From: Strix aluco
Lineage: Eukaryota > Chordata > Aves > Strigiformes > Strigidae
Reading direction: 5' to 3'
Assembly: GCF_031877795.1 (NCBI RefSeq)
Contig: NC_133948.1
Coordinates: 8,850,948-8,914,947, forward strand
DNA: 64,000 nucleotides
The notes beneath the pieces were generated by a model. It made no database searches and was not told where the DNA came from. It worked only from the letters and a program-made list of their open reading frames with translations. Shown here piece by piece: positions 20,901-31,161 of this stretch (positions within the stretch are counted from its first letter, which is position 1; each line of letters starts with the position of its first letter). The position numbers were made by a program, and so were the translations under genes.

Positions 20901-23778
20901 TTAAGGGATAAGTCCAGCTGCCCCTAGCCCCTCTGATCTCTGAGGACCAGCTAGAACGCAAGGGGATTTATCTCTTACCTTAAATGCAACAGGGGTAACA
21001 GTTTTAAACTGGAAGAGGGGAGATTTAGATTAGATCTAAGGAAGAAATTCTTTCCTGTGAGGGTGGTGAGACACTGGCACAGGTTGCCCAGGGAAGCTGT
21101 GGCTGCCCCCTCCCTGGCAGTCAGTGTTCAAGGCCAGGTTGGACGGGGCTTTGGGCAACCTGGTCTCCTGGAAGGTGTCCCTGCCCATAGCAGGGGGTTG
21201 GAACTAGGTGATCTTTAAGGTCCCTTCCAGCCCAAACCATCCTCTATGATTCTATGACTTAAGTAGGTTTTTTTAAGCTACTGAAACATACTAGCTGACA
21301 AATGCAGTTTTCTGCATTCCTTTATAAAAAAAAAGTCATCCAAGTTCGTAGCTGGACAGAACTTTGCTAAAAAAAGCAACAGCAATGCCAAAGACCGTAT
21401 TCAAACCTAATTACAGCAAAAGTATCCATGACAGTGCCCTTTTCACCATTCTTCCGGGAAGCCTTCCACGTCAGTGAAACGTATCAGTCAGCCTGACAAA
21501 TGTTTTAATTCCTGTAACATACTTTGAAATCCAAGTATTTCTACTTTTATGTCTAATAAAACTATTTGCAAGAACCACTCAGAAAACATAGGAAGGTACC
21601 TGAAGCCCAGAAATTTAGACAGTCATTCAAAGCTTCCCCCCACACACCAAGCTTTCCAGTTAACAGAAGCTTAATAAGAACAGCTTTCAGATAAAGCATT
21701 TTACATGAATGAAACTATGTCTAGTCTTATCCAAGAACTGAGCTGTATGATTCATGTGCAAGTGGCACAGACCAATGCAACATCCTAGGGGTAGCATCCT
21801 ACCAGACCAATGGGAAGTTTGAAAACATACTTGCATTCTTTTGTTTTAAACTTGAAAAGCCATTAGTTGTTAAAAATATTGTAATATCTGGTTATTTGCT
21901 CATGACTCGACTTTGTAAATCATTCCCCACTCCCCTCAAAAAGAAGTGGTCAGATGCTTTGTGTATTTATAAGCCATTTAACAACTTTACATGACTTCAA
22001 CCAGGTATAGCCAAAGCCATACCACGCCAACTGGTGACACCAAGCAGCAGAAAACTAAAATTGATCTGTGATAATGTATTTACATAACACACTTCCACTG
22101 TCTGTACACTACGATGAATGGCAATATAGTAGACTATCCTTAACTGCTATTAAGTGTTATCTAGGTATATTTGTCCAGGCAATTGTGACTGCTGCAACAG
22201 TTATTGCACAATATCTCCTTCCTGAATTGGTTAAAAAAAAAAAAGTTACGAGTCTGAAAGTACTTTAGAACCCCTAAAGAAAATCAACCACTTTGCAGAA
22301 CCAGGAAGGCTAGGATCTGCAGTTAAGCAAGTAGCTTCAGTACCTCCTTCAATGTATCTGTGTAACCAGGTATAACCTTATTTAATTAAATTTTATTTTT
22401 ATAACTAGTGTATGTAGCCCTATTTATATGAACATTTGATTCTGCAGCATCTCAAAAATCAAACCAGGATGCATTACACAATAAAAATCTGTTAGTGCTT
22501 AGTTTGGATTTACTATGATTAAACTGGAGCCTGACATAAGTCTCCCTGGGGAGATAATTCTACCAGACGGAAGCTAAATGAGCCAAAGCTCAATACAGAT
22601 ATTTGCACATTCTAATTAAAGAATCAGAAAAAATGCAGTTAACCCTTGGATAAACGTATTTCAACACTATGAAGAACACAACTAAGTTAGGTTCAAAGCA
22701 GCATTGCCTGTACAAGGATTTAAGAACACTAACTTGCAGTTTCACGGTCAGTGTAAGCCGCGGGCCTAATACACACCTAGCACGTGCAAACGTTTTTCAA
22801 CCACAAGGGTCCTGTTATTAAACAGAAAAGTCTCAGTGTAGACATAAAGCGATATTGAGGTATGGTTAATACCGTGTTAAAAAAAAACTTGCACGTCTTC
22901 GACAGAGTGCTCACACTTAGCACAAACCTAAGGTTTGCAATCTCACTGGACAAAGGCATTAGAAAAACGGGATCTGTGCACCTTTGCTGTGGGGAAAGTC
23001 TCTGAACTAGAACAAGACCCGGGGAAGGCGTCCAGAGTACTCAGGTCCTCCAGAACGTCAAGAATATTCAAGAATTTAAACTATATTTTGCTCCGAACAG
23101 TTTACCACCTAAAATTTCACCTGGAAATGAGTCCTGCGGACTCCTGACTGGACTCTAGAGGGCTGGGGTGCTCCGTCGCCCAGGGCTCTGCACTCGCCGC
23201 GGGCGAAGCGGCGGGCGGTCCACAGGGGCTCCCAGGGCCGCGCTGAGGCAGCTCCCGGGGGGAGCCCAGAGCCTCCCCTTCGCCCCTTCCCCTCCGAGGG
23301 GCGCTCACCCCCTGCCCGGAGCCCGCAGACACCCGTTCCTCCACATACGGCTCCGACGGGGGGGCTGAAGGGCAGCTCCCGCCGCCTGCCCCGCGGCTGG
23401 GGTCCCTCCGGGCCCCTCACCGCAGCCACCGCCCGGGAGCGCGATCCCCCGCCCAGGCCGGGGAGGGCGACCCCGCCGCTCCTACCTGTCCCAGTTGCTG
23501 TCCCAGTAGCCGCCGGTACCGGCGGGTCTCTCGATCCAGCCGGGGGCCGGCGGGCAGGAGGCAGCAGCGGCGGCGGCGGGCGGCAGCAGCAGCAAACCCG
23601 GCGGCGCCGCGGAGGCGGCAGGAACGGCGGCAGCAGCGGCGGCGGCAGAGCCCCCGGGCCGCGGCTCGGCAGCGTCGCCGCCGCGGGCCGGCTGCTTGCC
23701 CACGGCAACGGCGGAGAAGAGGACGGAGCCGCCGGCCAGCCCGCAGGCGGCCAGCGCCAAGGCACGGCGGAACGACAT
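11831..23778 (-). CDS. PGAM5: PGAM5, complete (six coding exons)
   Basis: Mitochondrial PGAM-family phosphatase (Ser/Thr and protein-His substrates) acting in mitophagy, mitochondrial fission and cell-death signalling. Exons on the minus strand are 23778-23486, 17139-16961, 15556-15431, 14399-14311, 13974-13841 and 11981-11831. Together they give 323 codons plus TGA. Residues 1-30 form the membrane anchor ([19 protein letters not shown]) with the PARL-cleavage neighbourhood conserved. WDSNWD is the oligomerisation motif WDxNWD. NEETGEE at about 111-117 is the Keap1-binding NxE(S/T)GE motif. RHSQY contains the catalytic His (139) and CHANVIRY the second catalytic His (264). The end is [11 protein letters not shown]. 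The human protein has 289 residues; all 34 extra residues lie in exon 1, as an Ala/Pro/Leu-rich insertion. The start is chosen by homology and by G at -3. The gene is driven from a CpG island and its intron 1 hosts a nested CR1/LTR insertion. Confidence 0.97.
11982..13840 (-). other. PGAM5 intron 5
   Basis: Bounded by GT at 13840-13839 and AG at 11983-11982. A moderately GC-rich segment near 12180-12480 gives long ORFs on both strands, but no family is recognised. No repeat identified. Confidence 0.8.
13841..13974 (-). CDS. PGAM5: PGAM5 exon 5 (second catalytic His)
   Basis: Starts [16 protein letters not shown], continues through [16 protein letters not shown] and ends IVC plus a split Arg at the donor gtgcag before gtacgtg. 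The acceptor is a tandem NAGNAG (catcagcag); homology favours the upstream AG, which keeps the Gln. Confidence 0.95.
13975..14310 (-). other. PGAM5 intron 4
   Basis: 336-bp intron with an A-rich plus-strand stretch near 14235-14305. No further feature. Confidence 0.85.
14311..14399 (-). CDS. PGAM5: PGAM5 exon 4
   Basis: The acceptor aatatttcag precedes gagtcaaa; it reads [20 protein letters not shown] and VSHWKPEAV. The donor is gctgtg before gtaact, phase 0. 89 bp. Confidence 0.95.
14400..15430 (-). other. PGAM5 intron 3
   Basis: About 1 kb, with a CA/A-rich stretch at 14870-14960. No recognised repeat family or RNA gene. Confidence 0.8.
15431..15556 (-). CDS. PGAM5: PGAM5 exon 3
   Basis: The acceptor tttttaag precedes gtcgagagc; it reads [20 protein letters not shown] then [15 protein letters not shown]. 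The donor is ctcccag before gtaagtg. Phases match exons 2 and 4. Too short to appear as a standalone ORF. Confidence 0.95.
15557..16960 (-). other. PGAM5 intron 2
   Basis: 1.4 kb of AT-rich sequence; nothing recognised beyond the splice sites. Confidence 0.8.
16961..17139 (-). CDS. PGAM5: PGAM5 exon 2 (Keap1 motif, catalytic His)
   Basis: The acceptor tgtttgtttag precedes acgtgaacc. It encodes [34 protein letters not shown] and DRTLTPLG. The donor is ccacttg before gtatgt. Apparent extension of the frame past 16961 is intron. Both the Keap1-binding motif and the catalytic His lie in this exon. Confidence 0.96.
18949..20052 (+). mobile_element. CR1 LINE, 5' portion with dead reverse transcriptase
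   Basis: Contains reverse-transcriptase remnants in several frames: [35 protein letters not shown] and [20 protein letters not shown]. The catalytic YxDD-type site, normally F-A-D-D-T, reads F-P-N-D-T (19408-19419). Frames shift repeatedly between 19150 and 19900, so the copy is inactive. It continues after the LTR at 20997-21258. Antisense to PGAM5. Confidence 0.92.
20048..20052. repeat. Left target-site duplication of the solo LTR
   Basis: GGAGT, matching the right copy GGGGT (20992-20996) at four of five bases. The CR1 sequence continues across both copies. Confidence 0.6.
20339..20461 (+). repeat. Imperfect tandem repeat in LTR U3
   Basis: Two units of about 60 bp. Unit 1 at 20339 contains cctcccttctttcccacaca; unit 2 at 20400 contains cctccctctttttcccacaa. 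Both are followed by a CAGC motif and a CCCCNTNG-like stretch. Typical of U3 enhancer duplications. Confidence 0.6.
20807..20812 (+). terminator. LTR poly(A) signal
   Basis: AATAAA within the solo LTR at the position expected upstream of U5. It reads antisense to PGAM5. Confidence 0.5.
20992..20996. repeat. Right target-site duplication of the solo LTR
   Basis: GGGGT, which is also the expected CR1 sequence at this point. The left copy has one substitution. Confidence 0.6.
20997..21258 (+). mobile_element. CR1 LINE, 3' portion
   Basis: Resumes with taacagttttaaactggaagagg, runs through the characteristic 3' UTR (ggttgcccagggaagctgtg) and ends cctctatgattctatgactt, the CR1 octamer-type tail. 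Same element as 18949-20052. Confidence 0.93.
23486..23778 (-). CDS. PGAM5: PGAM5 exon 1 (start codon, membrane anchor)
   Basis: Starts [20 protein letters not shown] and ends YWDSNWD plus a split Arg codon at the donor gacag before gtagga. Between them lies a low-complexity stretch of about 45 residues with Ala runs of 7 and 6 and LLLLPP. It is absent from the human protein as I recall it. About 97 residues, extremely GC-rich and lying wholly in the CpG island. Confidence 0.94.
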
Positions 23779-23838
23779 GGCGCGGGCGGCGGCCCGCGTG
23801 CCCCCTCAGCCCCGGCGCCGCGCGCAGCGCACGACGCA

Positions 23839-23850
23839 CCGCCCCGCCCC
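23839..23850 (-). promoter_or_regulatory. GC box (Sp1-type)
   Basis: ccgccccgcccc on the plus strand, about 60-70 bases upstream of the PGAM5 ATG. Motif match only. Confidence 0.5.
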
Positions 23851-24070
23851 GGACGGAGCGCGGCGTGGGGCAAGATTCCTCCGCGAAGGCGGGGCGGAAG
23901 GAGCGGGCGCCCGGCGCTGCACAAGCCCCGACCCGGCCCCTCCCTGCCGCGGAGGGCGCGTCCCGCTCGGCCGGGCCAGGGGCTGAGGCGCTGGGGGCGG
24001 CGTGAGCCCACCTGACGACGGCCTGGGCCTAAGGCCTGGCCTTGGCGCAGCCCGAGCTCAGCTTCCCGCA

Positions 24071-24560
24071 GCCGGGCTGCTCCGGGGTCAGGCCGGAGGG
24101 CTGGGCTGCAGGCTGAAGTGGCTGATCCTGCCCGGCCGGTCGAAAACCGGTTTCTGCCCCAGTCAGGTCACTGGGAGCCAGGGGAGGGGCTGGGCAGGGA
24201 GGTGACCGCAAGCCCTGTTCGGTTTAATTAACTGCTCAATGCAGGTGCCAGCGTGAGCGCTCCCGGCAGGAACGGGAGGTTGCCGCTGTCATGGGCAAAG
24301 CGTGCATCGTGTGCAGGGACGAGCTCTGAGCTGACTTACACAGGAATCAACCTTACAGCCAGCCCTGGAAACCGGGAATTTACAGCCAGCATTGGGTTCC
24401 TGGGGTTGGAAACCGGGAGCCTGGGTTTCAGCTCGGCTGGGCTGAGCAGAGCTGAGCTGGCTTAGCCAGGGCTGGGCGTTCCCAGCCAGGCCTCGCACCA
24501 AGGAGCCCTCTCTTTTTTGCGCTCTCTTGCCTAAACGCTGCTCCTTGCTTCACAAGGAGA
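24071..24560. other. GC-rich sequence upstream of PGAM5
   Basis: Moderately GC-rich but less CpG-dense than the island. It contains local repetition of gctgagc/gctggg units around 24425-24480 (gctcggctgggctgagcaga). No gene recognised. It may be the distal promoter. Confidence 0.5.
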
Positions 24561-24987
24561 AAGATCTGGGTTGAGCTCCACCATCATTGTGCTGTGCAGA
24601 AGAAACTATGTGGTCAAACTGGAACGTTAATTATCTGTAGATGAGCAATGGTACTGTCTTAATAACCTCGCAACAGAAGCCCTGGGGAAGGAGAAGCAGA
24701 ACAGAGCACCTTTTTTTCTGAGCACCAATTTCTACCTGTTAAATTCAGCAGTTTGCAAATGGTGACAAATGCTACAGAGTGTGGATCTCAGGATGCTGGC
24801 AGATTTTACAGGTTCCATTATTCAGCCTTTGCATATTTAACTATGCGTTCTTATCATTCCCGTCCACCTGTTCAAGCTTTGTCTCCATACCCACATTCCC
24901 CACACTACAAATTGCACTATTCGTGTTATTCCACTAATATGCCAGCTGGGTAGACAGATCTCAACAGCCAGACTTCTATCAGTGTGA

Positions 24988-25263
24988 ATGACTCCAGAAC
25001 AACTGAAAAAAAACCCTGTTCCCTTCCTCCAAGCACGCAAAGATCTGTTCTGCTTCGTCGTGGAGCTAACAGCCTCCATCGTTCTGCGGGACTTGTGGCA
25101 CAACTACAAGGATGCTGTGGCTGCCCCAAAGAAAATGGTCTTTCTGCTAAAGAAGTTAAACCACTTTTCAGCTTTCCCAGCTGAGTGCCTTTCCCCTGTC
25201 CACCACTTTGTGTCTCTGTCTCACACGTATGTGGTGCAGACAGAGAAAGAGACCTCACTGTAG
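24988..25263 (+). CDS. Unassigned 91-codon ORF
   Basis: Starts MTPEQLKKNPVPFLQARKDL and ends QTEKETSL with TAG. I do not recognise the family. The sequence mixes charged and aliphatic residues, has many G/C third positions for an AT-rich neighbourhood, and would form an amphipathic or hydrophobic helix (FCFVVELTASIVLRDLWHNY). No splice partners, promoter or poly(A) signal were identified, and a chance ORF or the remnant of a retrocopy is equally possible. Low confidence that it is translated. Confidence 0.15.
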   Translation: MTPEQLKKNPVPFLQARKDLFCFVVELTASIVLRDLWHNYKDAVAAPKKMVFLLKKLNHFSAFPAECLSPVHHFVSLSHTYVVQTEKETSL

Positions 25264-27246
25264 TACAGGTCCTTAAGCTCTTGGACATTTTACAGATCAA
25301 CAGTGGCCCTCAGGGGTCGGACAAGTGAATCAGAGACCCTGATGAAAATTTGCTACAGACTAGATGTTTTTTCCTCTCCTTTATTTTTCTTGACTGCCTC
25401 ATTCTCTACATTTAAGGTACTCAGCTTTCTGTTTCTTCTTATATATCTCTAAAATTTTAATTTGATTATTTTTCCTTAGTTTATCTTGGAAGTATTAGCC
25501 CTTATCATAGAGGCAAGCGTGCATATTTACACTGTGTATATTCTTTCTTATCAAGAGCCCAGAGTTTATTTTCAAAACTTCACATCCAGTTCCTCATAAA
25601 TAGCACACTTCTTCCCCAGTTCTCAGTCTCCTAGCTTCCTGCAAGTGACTTCTAAATCTTTTCCCCCCATAATGCCTTTTGTCTTTTATCCCGCATAACA
25701 CTCATTCTCCATTAGCTCTCCCACTTCTATCCTACCTCTTCCCCTGCAGCCTGCCCTCTAACCTGACTCCCAGCTGCCATATTTGGCCTCAAACAACTCA
25801 CAAAACAAGGAAAAAACTGCACCAGATACCATCATCCACTTGGGGACAGGCTGAAGCTGGATGGGACAAATAGTGCAATTCCTGGTAAACCTCTCAATTG
25901 CTTGAACTGAATTCTGAAATCATATGGTTCAGTGCTATTAAAGGTGCAACAGTTGCACAAATATCCTACACTGAGGTCAAAATCCCGGTATAGACAGAGG
26001 CAAGTTTGCTGAGTGCACAACAGTGGCACCAACTTTAAACAGAGCCAAACTCAGTCCACTGCCAGAAAAGTTTGAGACTGTTGTTAGGCAATAATGAAAA
26101 TTGTTTCCTCAGCAAAAATGTATTGCTGAACATCTGGGCAATCTCATTGTGCTCGAAAATGAAAATGGATAATATTGATTGTTTGCCTCAGTGCCGCATT
26201 TTGGATGTCGTTCTTCCGCGATAACACCTCACCATTAGAAATCTCCTGTGCATATGCTCACATTCTGCAGTTTATTTTTGCTTGCTTTAGGTACTATCAT
26301 CCTTACACACTTTATGTGCAAAAGTCTTTTGAGATTATCTTTGATTTTGCTCAATAAGTCCAGTTAAAGTTATTTTTAAATTATATTATATTTACCATTT
26401 TGTAAAACTTGCAATTCAATTAGGTTAAAAAAAACCCCTAAAAATAATTTGTTGAAGTGTTACCACTAGCTTGAATATACAGAGCTGCATTACATTAATA
26501 ACTACTTAACTTCTTGCTCTTTGTTTTTTGTATATATTCATATTGCTACTATTCTAATCCACTTTTATTGTGTTGTATTTCATCTGTGAGCAGAAAATCC
26601 ATCTAAGAGGATAACAACCTACTGATGGTACCCACTAATGGAATTATTCTGTTAGCTAAAACAGTAAATGCTTGTGTTATGATGTCATAGGTTGAATACT
26701 GAGGGATGATTCCCAGGGGGATATCCCATTTCTGTGGCTAGACACAGAGATACCTTCAAGCAAGTTGCCCAAGGTTAGGGTGGCCTCTTAACTATGTTGT
26801 GACCAGAACAAAGCAAAACACAAGTCAGAAAACCAGTACGGTTGACAGAAAAGTCAGTACAGATATGGCCTGATAAACGGTATTGCTTTACCCTGGCAGG
26901 CAGAAAAACCTTGTGGCAACAGCAGGAGCAACAGCAGCCCTTGGGGTTAACTCCACTACAGGAGGAATATGAAGAACTTCTGGTTTCTGTATGGGACCTG
27001 GATCACTACAGGGATGAGTCAGTGTTTGGATGAGAGCAAGGGCAGGTCTCTAGCCTGCAATTGGCAAGCAAAATTTATGAACTTTCAGGCATTTTTTTAA
27101 AACAAAACAATTGGAATAGTAAAAGGTAATTTGAAACAAGGAAAATGTGGTTTTGAAAAGCCTTTTCCATCACCCCAAGCGCGTTTACTCACCATGTATC
27201 ACCTTCCCAATGTAAAAAAAAAAAACAACTGTAAAGTTATTCTCAA

Positions 27247-27273
27247 AAGAGACAGAGAAAGAGAGAGAGAAAG
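27247..27273 (+). repeat. GA-rich simple repeat
   Basis: agagacagagaaagagagag followed by agaaa. Short purine tract. Confidence 0.8.
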
Positions 27274-30200
27274 GAAACATTATGTCATTTGATCCAAATG
27301 TATTCAGACATATACTGTGGACTTACTGCTGGCTTTCTTAAAGGAAATATTGATGTCATCCTGGCCTGCTTCAGACCCAGCAAAATTTAAATGATACACT
27401 AGTTTAAACATTTGGGTTATAAAATGATGCTACTTAAGCTCACTTAATACATATTTTTTTATAGAGCAAGAGAGAATACTGCTTTTAAGCAACTTTGGTT
27501 TGTATGACTTGACCAGTTAAAAAAAAATAATTTTGAAGCAGATAGTGGCTTCCTGACCATATCTGACCACATCACTGAAGGGTAAGCACAACCACGCAAG
27601 TACTGTGCTGGTTAAATACAGCACAAAATTTAGGGAGATTTTGACATGAAAGAAAGTGTGTATATATATGTTAGCAGTGATTCAGATCTTGAATTTAATC
27701 TAGGTGTTGTGAGTCACTCACTAGGATCCTTCAGAAGATCCTTTCTTTTGACCAGAAAAAAATGAGAGAGAAGCTCATTTAGGATGAAAGCCTTGTCCTC
27801 TTCCCTAGACACACTCTCTATAAGCATATTTAAAACGAGGCTTCACCTTATCTAGAGCATAAAAAGGCTTTATATCATGAAAGATTAATCCATTTTTTAA
27901 TTTTACAGTCACAATCACCATCTTTCTAACTGAAGTAGTGAAATAAATTTCTTTAGTAACACTGGGTATCACTGGTAAACTGAAGTACCTCAAATACAGC
28001 TGTAAGGAACTGCTCTTCTTTCCTGTGACTGAATCTCTTTCCTCTTCAGTACACTGTGACTAAAGTCCCATTAACACTGAGAATTAAAAAATCTCCGTGC
28101 AAGGTCTTGTACTTCTTACATTGTCCCAAAATGGTTGAGACTGCAATGACAGGATAGCTCTAGGATAAAAGTCTGTCTTCTGTGTATTGGTGTTATGAAG
28201 CCTTGCCTGTGACGAAAAGCATGAGAAAAGAGTTGCTACAGAGGGCAAGACTAAAAACTTTTAGAAAACTCCTTCAGGGGTGGAGGAGTGTTACCTGCCA
28301 GATCTTCACTTGCTCTCAAATCACATGGGTGCGTGCCTTGAATGCTACAGGACATTGCAGATTTATGAAAATGGATGTCACCCCATCATGTATAGGGCAC
28401 TGTGTTTTCAGCTTTAGGTGTCTAACAGTTCGTTATCAATGAGTCCTTCTCAGTATCCTAGCTTTCAGTTATTTAAAACCAGAAGGTTTCACTCCACCAA
28501 ACACATTCAGAGTTACAAATCAAAAGATACACAAAAAATAAATTTGTGAAAGGAAAGACCTAAAAAAAAAGTAATTTCTGAACTGGTAAACTAGTTTTAT
28601 TAACACAGTGTCTAGCCCTTTCATTAAGTAAACACATCTAGTTCTACCCCTGAAGTCATACTCATGAAACTAAGGGTTTATAACAGCAATACTAACACTA
28701 CATTATCTAATGTAACGCTCTAATAAATAATGATGTATCACGCCAGAAGGGTTTAATTTGAAACAGATGGTCTAAGGAATGGAAACATAAGCAAAGTATT
28801 TTACTGTAATCACTAGCCAGGAAACAAAAGGGGATTTGATATTATTGTCTCAAGGACCACACTCCCCCCTTCCTATTCCCTCCAACGTTTTGTCTTAGAT
28901 AACAGTAAACTTTTATTTTGCTAACGAAGCACAGGTGCTGCTGATAGCTCACAACACTGAAACAGAACTCAGGCATTTTTCCTAATCCTGATTAGCAAGT
29001 GAGGATTTGCTTTTGCAACAGCATTTGCTGCTTTTACAAGGTTCAATTGATTTCTCTTTACATAATTTTCTTTTTTTTTTTTTCTGTTTTAGAAAGGGAA
29101 ATAAATTTGTAGTTGTTATGGAATTGACGGTGTTGGCTTCTGTTGCATTTGATAGTAACAGTCACTACTAAATGCTTAATATTTAGGCACCACAGTCTAT
29201 GCCCTAAACCCAGCTCTGCTTTTAGGTGGCAAACCATTAGAAGACCTGATCTGCAAAATTCACTTAGCAGGACAGAGAGCATTCTGCTTGCAAATTCCTT
29301 TGAGGTACTGTGACATACATAATTACACAGTTTAGGCGATTTCTAGTTTTAATGATCCATTTAATGCTTTACAAGAAATATAAAAGCAAAATTCTAGCTC
29401 CCCAAAACTGGATATCCTTTCCCATCTCTCTGTCAGGAGCTGTTTCAGATACTCCCTGCTTCTGAAAAAATCACTCTAGGGATGAGCTTGGCACAGGTTG
29501 TCTAAACCCCGCTGTTCCTTTTTTTGGAAAAAGGATTTAAATGCAGTGTTTTCACATTCAAGCTGCATTGAGGCTGTGTAGGCAAAACCCTGGGATGAAA
29601 TAGTTTTTGGGGAAGTGACACTAACTACAGGTCTGCAGAACCTGTGAGATATCAGCCACATACGTGACATTCTCTGCTGGTGACACAGCAGAAATAGCAG
29701 CTGCAGCTCAGATTTAGCTAGACGAGCTTTCTGCACACCACCCACGTTTCAGAGAGACTAAGGCCCAGACCAAGCAAAGCACTTGCTTAGACTGCACCGA
29801 CCTTTAAGGACATGAATAATCTTTATGAAGTCAGTGGACCTTGTCAGTATTGTGCCAGTGTTTGAAAACCCCACCCTTTTCAGGAGAAATAATGAGCTTG
29901 ACAGTTATTTTTCTCAGATTTGGGGGGTTTTGGAGAGGTAGCATTTTTGTATTTCAAGCTTTTCTCTGCAATGCTGAAGACATTTTTTTTCCCCTACCTC
30001 TAGTGAAAAACTCAGAAACCCCCATAAGCAAGTGTTTACTTGAGACTTCAGGAGCTTGGGGCCTTAAAAATCCCAAGCATTGTGAGATCAGTCCAAGTAG
30101 CTTGAGAAGTAAGAAAAGTTAATGGGATATTCAACTGTTTAAACACAGAAGTGTGCTTAAGTGTCTTACTACACATTAGTCACACTGTCTAGTAAGCTTG

Positions 30201-30750
30201 GTATAAAGCCAGGAGCTAAGAATTCTTTATTATTAATTGCTATTCTCTTGACTTCCTGTGTGACAAACACTTCGGTAAGAAATGGCCTGAGAGCATTGTC
30301 CTGGGTGCTCTACAGAGACTGTGTGAGCACAGGCTCCTCTCAGTCCCTGTGTGGATGAATTTCACACTGTGTTCTCTGGGTTTGTACCTCTAAGGAGAAT
30401 ACCTGTGGAAAGATGAATTTGTCCCAGTGACAGTATTTCTCAAGAAAAAAGGGATGTAACGTACATCTACATGACTGATGAGACACAGAAATAGCCTTGC
30501 CTCTGCCGACAGATGATGAGCAGAGCATCAGACTAGCAGTACTGTCTCCTGACAGCGTGGTCAAGAGCCATTGCTTCCAAGTAAGAGGAGTTCCTATGTC
30601 TGTTCAGGGTTTATTTCTGCCTGAACACAAAATGCAAAGTTCAGGACTGAGGAAACAGAGTCTAATCTCAGTTACAACAATCAGCACCTGGATCCTGTGG
30701 AGGTATTCCAAACTTCCATTAGTATAACTGAGACCTGTCCTACAGCGTAA

Positions 30751-30765
30751 CACACACACACACAC
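30751..30765 (+). repeat. Short (CA)n microsatellite
   Basis: About seven CA units. Confidence 0.85.
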
Positions 30766-31116
30766 TCCCACAGTCTGAATCTCCTAGCTGGGAGCAGCAC
30801 ATAATGATGTTATTTCACCTGAGAATATTTTTTTTTCCATCAGCAAGTAGAAAATCATGGAGAGCACCTTCTCATATTACAATACTCATTACCACACATG
30901 TAGTCTTTCTGTCTCATTCCCAACACTAATAAGCATAGTACCTAATTATCCCCATTTATAAATAACATTCTCGATCCTATCTCTGTCCAACAATGTTCTG
31001 GCAGGCATCCTCCAGCAGAAGATTTGAAATTATGTCCCTGCCAAAAACTATTGCTGCTGATGAATCACAGCACACACAATTGAAAGGCTGTGGTTGATTA
31101 TATAAATATCTGCGCA

Positions 31117-31161
31117 CATACATATATATGTAAATGTATGTATATGTGAGTGTGTGTGTGC
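31117..31161 (+). repeat. TA/TG microsatellite
   Basis: Degenerate catatatatgtaaatgtatg followed by tatatgtgagtgtgtgtgtg. Confidence 0.8.

Larger units (their letters stand above)
20053..20991 (+). mobile_element. Solo ERV long terminal repeat inserted in CR1
   Basis: The CR1 alignment breaks at 20052 and resumes at about 20992. The inserted 939 bp begins TGTT and ends AACA (perfect terminal inverted repeat, TG...CA) and is flanked by an imperfect 5-bp target-site duplication (GGAGT 20048-20052; GGGGT 20992-20996). AATAAA at 20807-20812 lies about 180 bp before the end, as expected for an R-U5 boundary. Inside the presumed U3 is an imperfect tandem repeat of about 60 bp (20339-20461). No internal viral gene is present, so this is a solo LTR left by recombination. 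The 5-bp duplication suggests an ERVL-type element. The family name is not known to me. Confidence 0.85.
17140..23485 (-). other. PGAM5 intron 1
   Basis: 6.3-kb intron. It contains a CR1 LINE (18949-21258) interrupted by a solo LTR (20053-20991), both in the plus orientation and so antisense to PGAM5. Flanks at 17140-18948 and 21259-23100 are unique AT-rich sequence with no identified gene. Its last 300 bases lie in the CpG island. Confidence 0.85.
23150..24070. promoter_or_regulatory. PGAM5: CpG island, PGAM5 promoter/first exon
   Basis: Sharp shift to very GC-rich, CpG-dense sequence against an AT-rich background, centred on PGAM5 exon 1. Just upstream of the ATG (in the PGAM5 sense) lie a GC box (ggggcggggcgg on the minus strand, 23839-23850) and an NRF1-like alternating cgcgcagcgcac at 23821-23832. 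No TATA box is evident. This is the typical architecture of a housekeeping or mitochondrial gene promoter. The exact transcription start is not determinable. Confidence 0.85.

Noticed and set aside
23417-23839. 140-codon minus-strand ORF overlapping PGAM5 exon 1
   Set aside because: Out-of-frame GC-rich shadow of exon 1.
23109-24011. 300-codon ORF on the minus strand across the CpG island
   Set aside because: Shadow frame of the PGAM5 first exon and promoter. Arg/Pro/Ala-rich composition is typical of GC-rich DNA, and the PGAM5 frame (start 23778) is supported by homology and splice phase.
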